Translations under genes and position numbers: made by a program | NCBI RefSeq assembly: GCF_016584115.1 | Contig: NZ_NRSK01000002.1 | Span: forward strand, 1 to 64,000 | Reading direction: 5' to 3' | Origin: Ectothiorhodospira mobilis | GTDB lineage: Bacteria; Pseudomonadota; Gammaproteobacteria; Ectothiorhodospirales; Ectothiorhodospiraceae | Length of the DNA: 64,000 nucleotides | The notes under the pieces: generated by a model | Databases searched by the model: none | What the model was told of the DNA's origin: nothing | What the model saw: only the letters and a program-made list of their open reading frames with translations | Part shown: positions 57,131 through 64,000 of the stretch, piece by piece | Numbering within the stretch: position 1 is the stretch's first letter | Layout: each line of letters begins with the position of its first letter

Positions 57131-58848
57131 CCGGGGAACACACCAAACCGACTGTCCCGCCGCGACAGGCCCGCCGCTGGCTCCAGGGGCATGTGGGCCT
57201 GGTGCGTCCCCTGCTGGGGGGCGCCACCGCGGCCGGCGTGCTGTCCGGATGGCTGGTCATCCCCCAGGCGGGGCTCATGGCCTGGATCCTGGACCGGGCC
57301 ATCGCGGGGCAGCATCCCCCGGCGGCGCTCCTGATCCCCTTCCTGCTGCTGGCCGGGGTCATGTGCCTGCGGGTGTTCCTGGGCTGGGCGCGGGAGACGG
57401 CGGGCCTGGCGGCGGCGCTGCGCATCCAGGGACACCTGCGGGAGCAGCTGTTTGCCCATCTGGCCCATCTGGGACCGGTGCGCCTGGCGGACCGGCACAG
57501 TGGCACCCTGTCGGCGGCCCTGGTGGAGCAGATCGAGGCCCTCACCGGCTACTACGCCCGCTACCTGCCGCAACAGGCCGTGGCCCTGGCCGTCCCCGCC
57601 GCGATCCTCATCGCGGCCTTCACCCAGGACTGGGTGGCCGCCCTCATCCTGCTGTTCACCGCCCCCCTCATCCCCCTCTTCATGGCCCTTTTGGGTATGG
57701 GGGCGGAGCAGGTGAGCCGCGAGCAGCAAGAAACGGTGGCCCGCCTGGGCGGGCACTTCCTGGACCGGCTCCAGGGGCTGACCACCCTGCGCCTGCTCAA
57801 TGCCCAGGATCGGGCCGCTGACGAGGTGGCCCGGGCCTCGGAAGGCTACCGGGCCAGCACCATGAAGGTGCTGCGGGTGGCCTTCCTGTCCTCGGCGGTG
57901 CTGGAGTTCTTCAGCGCGGTGGCCATCGCCCTGGTGGCCATGTACGTGGGCTTCGGGCTCATCGGCTATCTGGACTGGGGCCCGGCGGATGAACTTACCC
58001 TCTTCTCCGGGGTGTTCGTTCTGCTCATGGCCCCGGATTTCTTCCAGCCCCTGCGCCAGCTGGCCCAGCACTACCACGACCGGGCCTCGGCCCTGGGCGC
58101 GGCCCAGACCCTGATGCCCCTGCTGGAGCGAAGGGCGCCGGATCTTCCTGCACCAGGACGCGGGGCGAACCCGGGCCAGGGGGCGGCCGTCCATCTGCAA
58201 GACGTGCATCTGCGATTCGACGGCGATCGCCGCGCCCTGGAGGGGGTTGATCTGTCCATCGCCCCCGGTGAGCGGGTGGCCCTGGTAGGCCCCAGCGGCG
58301 CGGGCAAGTCCAGCCTGCTGCACCTGCTGGCCGGCTTCATCGAGCCGGACCATGGCCAGGTCCGCGTGAATGGGGAACCCCCCGACCCGGTGGCCCAGGC
58401 GGCCTGGGTGGGTCAGCGTCCCCATGTCTTCGCCGGCACCCTGACGGACAACATCCGCCTGGGGGATCCCGGGGCCTCGGAGGCGGCGGTGGAGGCGGCG
58501 GCCCGGGACGCCGGAGTGCTGGAGTTCGCCGCCGGTCTGCCCCGGGGCCTGGATACCCCCCTGGGGGAACGGGGCCATGGCCTCTCCGGCGGCCAGGGCC
58601 AGCGGGTGGCCCTGGCCCGGGCCGCCCTGAAACGCGCCCCCCTGTGGCTGCTGGACGAGCCCACTGCGGGGCTGGACCCGGACACCGAGGCCCGGGTGCT
58701 GGCGGCCCTGGAGCGCTCCGCCACCGCCGGGGCCACCGTGCTCATTGCCAGCCATCATCCCCGGGTCATGAACTGGGCTGATCGGGTCGTCACCCTGCAG
58801 GACGGTCGGGTGGTGCAGGACACGAAACGGGGAGAGGAAAAGCCTTGA
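57127..58848 (+). CDS. cydD: ABC exporter subunit CydD (glutathione/cysteine export, cytochrome bd assembly)
   Basis: About 573 residues. Type I ABC transmembrane domain (about 25-330, with AALRIQGHLREQLFAHLAHLG and LVEQIEALTGYYARYLPQQ, the CydD hallmark), then nucleotide-binding domain with Walker A VGPSGAGKSSLLH, Q-loop QRPHVFAGTLTDNI, signature LSGGQGQRVALARA and Walker B LWLLDEPTAGLD. No ATG or good GTG fits; a CTG at 57127, overlapping the cydB stop (CTGA) with GGAGAGG seven bases upstream, is the likeliest start. A GTG about 70 bases downstream is an alternative. Confidence 0.92.
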   Translation: MTGEHTKPTVPPRQARRWLQGHVGLVRPLLGGATAAGVLSGWLVIPQAGLMAWILDRAIAGQHPPAALLIPFLLLAGVMCLRVFLGWARETAGLAAALRIQGHLREQLFAHLAHLGPVRLADRHSGTLSAALVEQIEALTGYYARYLPQQAVALAVPAAILIAAFTQDWVAALILLFTAPLIPLFMALLGMGAEQVSREQQETVARLGGHFLDRLQGLTTLRLLNAQDRAADEVARASEGYRASTMKVLRVAFLSSAVLEFFSAVAIALVAMYVGFGLIGYLDWGPADELTLFSGVFVLLMAPDFFQPLRQLAQHYHDRASALGAAQTLMPLLERRAPDLPAPGRGANPGQGAAVHLQDVHLRFDGDRRALEGVDLSIAPGERVALVGPSGAGKSSLLHLLAGFIEPDHGQVRVNGEPPDPVAQAAWVGQRPHVFAGTLTDNIRLGDPGASEAAVEAAARDAGVLEFAAGLPRGLDTPLGERGHGLSGGQGQRVALARAALKRAPLWLLDEPTAGLDPDTEARVLAALERSATAGATVLIASHHPRVMNWADRVVTLQDGRVVQDTKRGEEKP

Positions 58849-60554
58849 AGGATCTCTGGCCGTTTCTCCGGCTCGCCCTGCCGCGTCTGCCCTGGTTCGG
58901 GGGCGGTCTGCTGCTGGCGGTGCTGACGGTGCTGACCTCGGCGGGGCTGCTGGCCCTGTCCGGCTGGTTCATCACCGCATCCGCCCTGGCGGGCGCGGGG
59001 CTGCTGGCGGCTCTGGATGTGTACCGCCCCGCCGGGGGCATTCGCGCCTTCGCCATTACCCGCACCGTGGCCCGCTACACCGAACGCCTGGTGAATCACG
59101 AGGCGGTGTTGCGCCATCTCGCGGACCTGCGGGGCTGGATCTTCCGCACCCTGGCCCCCCTGGACCCGGCCACCCTGGCCCGGTTCCGTTCCGCCGACCT
59201 GCTGCAGCGCCTGGTGGGGGACATCGACACCCTGGACGGCCTGTTTCTGCGGGTGATCACCCCCAGCCTGACGGCGGTCATCACCCTCATGACCGGGGCC
59301 GTCTTCTTGGGCTGGCTGGCCCCGGCATCCGCCCTCTGGATCGTGGCCTGGCTGGCCCTGGCGGGTCTGTTGCTGCCGGCCCTGGCCCTGGTCCTCGGCC
59401 GGAGCGCGGGACGGGCCCGGACCGGGGCCGCGGCGTGGGTGCGCGAATATGCCGTGGAGGGGATCCGGGGCCTGGCGGAACTGCGGGTCTTCGGGGCACT
59501 GGATCGCCATGCACAGGCCCTGCGGGAGGCGGAGCGGGCCCGGGCCCGGGCAGAATTCGCCCTGGGCCTGCGGGGGGCCCTGGGGGATGCCGCCGCCACC
59601 CTGGCGGGTCTCGGGGCCGTGTGGCTGGCCCTGTGGCTGGGCGCGGGCTGGCTGGCCGCCGGTGAGGCCGGGGCACCGCTGGTGGTGCTGGTGGTGCTGG
59701 GGGCCCTGGGCCTGGGGGAGGCGGTGGCCATGCTCCCCGGGGCCTATCAACGGGTGGAACAGATGCGGGCCGCCGCACGCCGTCTCCTGGAGGTGGCCCA
59801 TACCCGCCCCGCCCTGCCGGAACCGGCATACCCCATCCCCCCGGGGGAGCGGGGCGGGCTGGCGCTGCATGAGGTGACGCTGCGCTACCGGGAGGGGATC
59901 CCCCCGGTCCTGGACCGGGTGAGCCTGAAGGTGGATCCCGGGGAGATCGTGCTGGTGACCGGCGAAAGCGGCGCCGGCAAGACCAGCCTGGTCTCGGTGG
60001 CCCTGCGCCTGGTGGCCCCGCAATCCGGTGAAGCCCGGTTGGCGGGGGTGCCGGTGGCGGACATGAGCTATCGGGAGCTCTACGATCACGTGGCCGTGCT
60101 CACCCAGGAGACGGTGCTCTTCGCCGACAGCATCGCCGCCAACCTGCGCCTGGCGGATCCGCAGGCGGACGATGCCAGGCTGCACCAGGCCCTCCACCTG
60201 GCGGGGCTGGAGGATTTCGTGGCCACCCTGGAACAGGGGCTGGATACCCCCGTGGGGGAAGGCGGGGCCCTGCTCTCCGGTGGCCAGGCCCGGCGTCTCG
60301 CCCTGGCCCGGCTGATCCTGCGCGAGCCCCGGGTGGTGATCCTGGACGAGCCCTTCCGGGGACTGGATGGCGCCACCATCGAGAGGCTGCGGACACGGCT
60401 CACCCCCTGGCTGGCGGCGCGGGCCACCCTGGTGATCGCCCACGAGACCGCCGTGGCCCCCCCGGCGACGCGGCATTACCGGTTGCAGGACGGACGCCTC
60501 GAAGCGGTGGAAGCCACGTCCGGGCCGGCGTTGTTCCCCGCCACGCTGGAGTGA
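58845..60554 (+). CDS. cydC: ABC exporter subunit CydC
   Basis: 569 residues, partner of CydD in the heterodimeric exporter of reduced thiols needed to assemble the bd oxidase. Seen: transmembrane domain with SGWFITASALAGAG and the CydC pattern RPAGGIRAFAITRTVARYTERLVNHEAVLRHLADLR; nucleotide domain with TGESGAGKTSLVS, QETVLFADSIAANLRL, LSGGQARRLALARL and VVILDEPFRGLD. The TTG start at 58845 overlaps the cydD TGA and follows GGAGAGGA. Confidence 0.94.
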   Translation: MKDLWPFLRLALPRLPWFGGGLLLAVLTVLTSAGLLALSGWFITASALAGAGLLAALDVYRPAGGIRAFAITRTVARYTERLVNHEAVLRHLADLRGWIFRTLAPLDPATLARFRSADLLQRLVGDIDTLDGLFLRVITPSLTAVITLMTGAVFLGWLAPASALWIVAWLALAGLLLPALALVLGRSAGRARTGAAAWVREYAVEGIRGLAELRVFGALDRHAQALREAERARARAEFALGLRGALGDAAATLAGLGAVWLALWLGAGWLAAGEAGAPLVVLVVLGALGLGEAVAMLPGAYQRVEQMRAAARRLLEVAHTRPALPEPAYPIPPGERGGLALHEVTLRYREGIPPVLDRVSLKVDPGEIVLVTGESGAGKTSLVSVALRLVAPQSGEARLAGVPVADMSYRELYDHVAVLTQETVLFADSIAANLRLADPQADDARLHQALHLAGLEDFVATLEQGLDTPVGEGGALLSGGQARRLALARLILREPRVVILDEPFRGLDGATIERLRTRLTPWLAARATLVIAHETAVAPPATRHYRLQDGRLEAVEATSGPALFPATLE

Positions 60555-60699
60555 AGTGCGCAGCCCACCGCGGACCCGATCTCCCTTGTCCGGCCCCGCG
60601 CACGGGCATGGAGTGCCTGCAACCGGGTTCCCTTTCCCCTTTCAAGCCTGACCCCCCCCCGGCACGAGTCGTGGGAAGGATGTCAACGAGGAGGTACAC

Positions 60700-60894
60700 A
60701 TGAGCGGATGGGGTTGCCCCCACGAGAGCAAGGGCCGTTGCGGCAAGTTGGACGGACGCCCGTGCGAGCCGGGCATGAAGGGCTGTGTGCTGGCGGGGCG
60801 CTTTGTCTTCAGCGACCCCTCGAAGAACACGGCCCGGGCCCTGCGGGAGAAGGCGGACGAACCCCTGCGGGAGCGGCTGACGAAGAAGGGATGA
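60700..60894 (+). CDS. Small Cys-rich protein of unknown function
   Basis: 64 residues, basic. Four Cys in the first 30 residues (WGCPHESKGRCGKLDGRPCEPGMKGCVL; spacing x7, x7, x6), then FVFSDPSKNTARALREKADEPLRERL. The Cys set plus His could bind zinc or an Fe-S centre. GAGGAGG stands nine bases before ATG 60700, a strong ribosome-binding site that supports a real gene. It lies 145 bases after cydC, possibly in the same transcript, and is convergent with the aminopeptidase gene. I do not know the family. Confidence 0.75.
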   Translation: MSGWGCPHESKGRCGKLDGRPCEPGMKGCVLAGRFVFSDPSKNTARALREKADEPLRERLTKKG

Positions 60895-60928
60895 AGGCCC
60901 CTCTCCCCCGGGCCCTCGCATCCCCTCC

Positions 60929-62317
60929 TCAGCGGCGGTAACGGCCCTCCAGCCAGTGGAATGCCGCCCGCAGGCCCATGGCCTCCCCCCCCTTGGGCCG
61001 TCCCGGCCGGTGGCGGGTGTTCCAGGCCATGACATCGAAATGCACCCAGCGCGGACCGGCGGGCACGAAGCGCTGCAGGAACAATCCGGCGGTGATGGCC
61101 CCGCCGTAGGGGCTATGGGCCCCGTTGCACAGATCCGCCACGCTGCTCTCCAGCAGGGCGCTATAGGGGGCATGCAGGGGCAGGCGCCAGCAGGGGTCGT
61201 CCACGGCCCCGGCGGCACGATACAGACCATGGGCCAGGTCTGTATCCCCGGTGAAGAAGGCGGCGATCTCGGTGCCCACCGCCACCCGGGCCGCACCGGT
61301 GAGGGTGGCGAAATCCAGGATCACCTCCGGCGTCTCCTCCCCGGCCCGGGCCAGCAGATCGGCCAGGACCAGCCGGCCCTCGGCATCGGTGTTGTCCACC
61401 TCCACGCTGAGCCCGGCGCGGGTGGACAGGACATCCCCGGGGCGGAAGGCGTCGCCGGAGATGGCATTCTCCACCGCCCCGATGAGCACCCGCAGGTGCA
61501 CCGGCAGGCCCGCGGACATGATCAGGCGGGCCAGGCCCAGCACGTGGGCCGCACCCCCCATATCCTTCTTCATCCACCGCATGCCATCGGCGGACTTGAT
61601 GTCCAGACCCCCGCTGTCGAAGCAGACCCCCTTGCCCACCAGGGTAACCCGGGGATGGGCCGGATCCCCCCATTCCAGGTCAATGAGCCGGGGGGCATGG
61701 GCACTGGCCCGGCCCACCCGGTGGATGGCCGGATAGTTCTCCCGCAGCAGGTCCTCCCCCACCACCTGGGATACCCGGGCCCCGTAGGCCCCGGCCAGGG
61801 TCTCGGTGGCTGCCCCCAGGTCCCCGGGCATCATGTCCTCCGCCGGGGTGTTGATCAGATCCCGCACCAGGGAGACGGCCGCCACGGTGTCGTGCAGGCG
61901 GTGGATCTCCTCCGGCTCCAGCCCCGGGAGATGCAGTTGCGGTACGGGCCGGTCGCATGGGCGGTAGCGGTCGAAACGATAGCCGCTCAGCCCCCAGCCC
62001 ACGGCGGCCTGCAGGCGACGGGCAGCGGGCCAGTCCCGGGGCGGCGCGAACACCCCCTCCTGCAGCTGTCCGGCGGCCGCGGCCAGGGACCAGGTATCCC
62101 CCTCCGGGGAGACCCCCACCAGGGCCTGGCCGATGCCGCCATCCGCGTCCGGCACGGTGAGCACCTGCTCCGGCCGCGCCCGGAACCCGGCCGCCGCCAC
62201 CCACTGGCGCACCCGCTGTGGCTGTCCTTCCAGCCAGGCGGACAGACCCTCCGCCTCCAGCGGCACCAGGGGGATCGGGGTCTCGGGGGTGTCGGCCGTG
62301 GCGAAACAATCGTTCAT
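60929..62317 (-). CDS. Leucyl aminopeptidase family (M17) peptidase
   Basis: 462 residues, cytosolic di-zinc/manganese aminopeptidase. The C-terminal catalytic domain carries VTLVGKGVCFDSGGLDIKSADGMRWMKKDMGGAAHV (metal Lys/Asp), the family signature NTDAEGRL (Asp, Glu ligands) and LDFATLTGAARVAVG. The N-terminal domain is divergent. Shorter than PepA (503) and close to the subgroup often annotated as leucyl aminopeptidase family protein. It stands alone. Confidence 0.93.
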   Translation of the reverse strand: MNDCFATADTPETPIPLVPLEAEGLSAWLEGQPQRVRQWVAAAGFRARPEQVLTVPDADGGIGQALVGVSPEGDTWSLAAAAGQLQEGVFAPPRDWPAARRLQAAVGWGLSGYRFDRYRPCDRPVPQLHLPGLEPEEIHRLHDTVAAVSLVRDLINTPAEDMMPGDLGAATETLAGAYGARVSQVVGEDLLRENYPAIHRVGRASAHAPRLIDLEWGDPAHPRVTLVGKGVCFDSGGLDIKSADGMRWMKKDMGGAAHVLGLARLIMSAGLPVHLRVLIGAVENAISGDAFRPGDVLSTRAGLSVEVDNTDAEGRLVLADLLARAGEETPEVILDFATLTGAARVAVGTEIAAFFTGDTDLAHGLYRAAGAVDDPCWRLPLHAPYSALLESSVADLCNGAHSPYGGAITAGLFLQRFVPAGPRWVHFDVMAWNTRHRPGRPKGGEAMGLRAAFHWLEGRYRR

Positions 62318-62544
62318 GACGTCCTCGGGGATGGGCGTGGGCCAAAAGAAGGCAGTGTACCCCAGGGCGCCGGCTTGCCTTCAAGCGGTCCCATGCGGGG
62401 GGCGGGGGCGGCGAAGGGGCCGCCCGCCCCATGGGCCGCCGGCCATCGCCAACGGGTCCGGACGCAATGCATTGGCCCCGAATCCACCCGGGCGGGTAGA
62501 ATAATGGGTTTACACAGGCCCGGGACCCGATCTTCCCCCTTACC

Positions 62545-63468
62545 ATGCCCAGCGCACTTTCCATCCGGCAGCTCACCAAGACCTACCGCAACGGCTTCGA
62601 GGCCCTCAAGGGCATCGATCTCGATGTGGAGCCCGGTGACTTCTTCGCCCTGCTCGGACCCAACGGGGCCGGCAAGTCCACCACCATCAGCATCGTGGCC
62701 TCCCTGGTGAACAAGACCGGCGGCAGCGTCTCCATCTTCGGCCACGACCTGGACCGGGACATCCACGCCGCCAAACGCTGCCTCGGGCTGGTGCCCCAGG
62801 AGTTCAACTTCAACGTCTTCGAGCCGGTGGAGGAGATCCTGGTGAACCAGGCGGGGTATTACGGCATCCCCCGCCGGGAGGCCTGGAAGCGGGCGGAGAA
62901 GTACCTGGTGGAGCTGGGGCTATGGGACAAGCGCAAAGGCATGGCCCGCATGCTCTCCGGGGGCATGAAGCGCCGCCTGATGATCGCCCGGGCCCTGGTG
63001 CACGAACCCCGGCTGCTGATCCTGGACGAACCCACCGCCGGGGTGGACATCGAGATCCGCCGCTCCATGTGGTCCTTCCTGCGGGAACTGAACCGCGAGG
63101 GGTGCACCATCATCCTCACCACCCACTATCTCGAGGAGGCGGAGAGCCTGTGCCGTCACATCGGCATCATCGACCAGGGGCGGATCATCGAGAACACCAC
63201 CATGAAGGGGCTGCTGTCCAAGCTCACCAGCGAGACCTTCATCCTGGATCTGAGCGAGCCCCTGATGCACCTGCCGGATCTGCCCCATCACCGGCTGCGC
63301 TGGGTGGACGAACTGACCCTGGAGGCGGACGTGGATCGGGACACGAGCCTCAATCAGTTGTTCCTGGACCTGCAAAGTAAGGGGATCCAGGTGCGCAGCA
63401 TGCGCAACAAGTCCAACCGCCTGGAGGAGCTGTTCATGCACATGGTGAACGGGAGCCGCAATCCATGA
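62545..63468 (+). CDS. ABC transporter ATP-binding protein (YadG-like)
   Basis: 307 residues. Walker A GPNGAGKSTTIS, Q-loop LVPQEFNFNVFEPVEEIL, signature MLSGGMKRRLMIARAL, Walker B LLILDEPTAGVDIEIR and H-loop LTTHYLEEAE. The YadG/DrrA type is coupled to a separate ABC-2 permease, here overlapping by four bases (ATGA). The last 90 residues (LDLSEPLMHLPDL onward) are a C-terminal extension. The exported substrate is unknown. Confidence 0.95.
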   Translation: MPSALSIRQLTKTYRNGFEALKGIDLDVEPGDFFALLGPNGAGKSTTISIVASLVNKTGGSVSIFGHDLDRDIHAAKRCLGLVPQEFNFNVFEPVEEILVNQAGYYGIPRREAWKRAEKYLVELGLWDKRKGMARMLSGGMKRRLMIARALVHEPRLLILDEPTAGVDIEIRRSMWSFLRELNREGCTIILTTHYLEEAESLCRHIGIIDQGRIIENTTMKGLLSKLTSETFILDLSEPLMHLPDLPHHRLRWVDELTLEADVDRDTSLNQLFLDLQSKGIQVRSMRNKSNRLEELFMHMVNGSRNP

Positions 63469-64000
63469 ACGCCCATGCCCAGTGGATCGCCTTCAAGACC
63501 ATCGTCCTCAAGGAGATCCTGCGGTTCTCCCGCATCTGGATCCAGACCATCCTGCCGCCCATGATCACCACCAGCCTCTACTTCATCATCTTCGGGGGGC
63601 TGATCGGCGGGCGCATCGGCGAGATGGAGGGCATCCGCTACATGGACTTCATCGTCCCCGGCCTGATCATGATGGCGGTGATCACCAACGCATACTCCAA
63701 CGTGGTGTCCTCCTTCTACAGCTCCAAGTTTCAGCGCCATCTGGAGGAGATGCTGGTCTCCCCCGTACCCAATTACCTGATCATCCTGGGCTTTGTGGGC
63801 GGCGGCGTGGCCCGGGGTCTGGCCGTGGGGGCAGGGGTGACCCTGGTGTCCATGTTCTTCAGCCCGCTCACGATCCACGACCCGCTGGTGGCGGTGACGG
63901 TGGTGCTGCTCACCGCCGTGCTCTTCTCCCTGGCGGGGCTGATCAACGGGGTCTTCGCCCGCAGCTTCGACGACATCTCCATCGTCCCCACCTTCGTCCT
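63465..64000 (+). CDS. ABC-2 type permease (YadH-like), 3' end outside the window
   Basis: At least 178 residues, open to the right edge. Starts MNAHAQWIAFKTIVLKEILRFSRIWIQTILPPMITTSLYFIIFGGLIGGRIG and continues with MDFIVPGLIMMAVITNAYSNVVSSFYSSKFQRHLEEMLVSPVPNYLII, the typical ABC-2 membrane domain with the cytoplasmic coupling helix. Four membrane segments are seen before the edge. The ATG overlaps the stop of the ATPase gene, so the two form one exporter. Confidence 0.93.
   Translation, partial: MNAHAQWIAFKTIVLKEILRFSRIWIQTILPPMITTSLYFIIFGGLIGGRIGEMEGIRYMDFIVPGLIMMAVITNAYSNVVSSFYSSKFQRHLEEMLVSPVPNYLIILGFVGGGVARGLAVGAGVTLVSMFFSPLTIHDPLVAVTVVLLTAVLFSLAGLINGVFARSFDDISIVPTFV

Overview
The window is GC-rich, gene-dense bacterial chromosome. 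Gene content and order (nudJ-mnmA-hflD, fabD-fabG-acpP-fabF-pabC-mltG-tmk-holB-pilZ-tatD, clpS-clpA-infA, fliC-flaG-fliD-fliS-fliT, a gammaproteobacterial dif site, a phasin) point to a flagellated, probably polyhydroxyalkanoate-storing gammaproteobacterium. An Ectothiorhodospiraceae/Chromatiales-like lineage is my best guess, but that is inference from gene content, not a sequence match. I saw no rRNA, tRNA or CRISPR array.

Layout. 0.4-4.9 kb: late flagellar block (flagellin, FlaG, cap protein FliD, chaperones FliS and FliT) with a near-perfect sigma-28 promoter before fliC, a sigma-28-like site before fliS and a sigma-54 -24/-12 site before fliD. 4.9-9.5 kb: accessory zone with a frameshifted nucleotidyltransferase gene, an SDR/DUF2867 protein, a TauE/SafE-type permease, a tnpB-only IS200/IS605-type element, and a RelE/ParE-like toxin gene cut short by a transposon-end hairpin behind an unrecognised acidic protein. 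9.8-22.8 kb: tRNA-dihydrouridine synthase, purB and fumC (divergent), an operon of c-di-GMP/HDOD signalling proteins behind acnA, and acnA/acnB head to head. 22.9-29.8 kb: hflD-mnmA-nudJ, icd, clpS-clpA, infA. 30-38 kb: fatty-acid synthesis cluster running into pabC, mltG, tmk, holB, pilZ and tatD. 38-44 kb: a class V aminotransferase, a KamA-type radical SAM enzyme, bioA and a HipA-like kinase. 44.16 kb: a dif (XerC/XerD) site, which marks the replication terminus. 44.3-54.3 kb: SDR, malic enzyme, DJ-1-like protein, phasin with a large dyad operator, lipoprotein, EF-hand-like protein, dodecin, and a fabI / MaoC-phosphotransacetylase / acetate kinase operon. 54.7-60.6 kb: short-Q-loop (CIO-type) bd quinol oxidase cydAB plus cydDC. 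60.7-64 kb: a small Cys-rich protein, an M17 aminopeptidase and an ABC exporter that runs off the end.

How it fits together. Four TCA-cycle enzymes (fumC, acnA, acnB, icd) and malic enzyme lie within 35 kb. Acetyl-phosphate/acyl-phosphate chemistry (MaoC-PTA, AckA), FabI, dodecin and a phasin suggest overflow-carbon and PHA-linked acyl-CoA handling. The bd oxidase serves low-oxygen or inhibitor-tolerant respiration. The most notable non-coding signals are the dif site, set in an AT-rich gene-free pocket beside a HipA-like toxin gene, and three copies of an IS605-type right-end hairpin, two of them without a tnpB gene.
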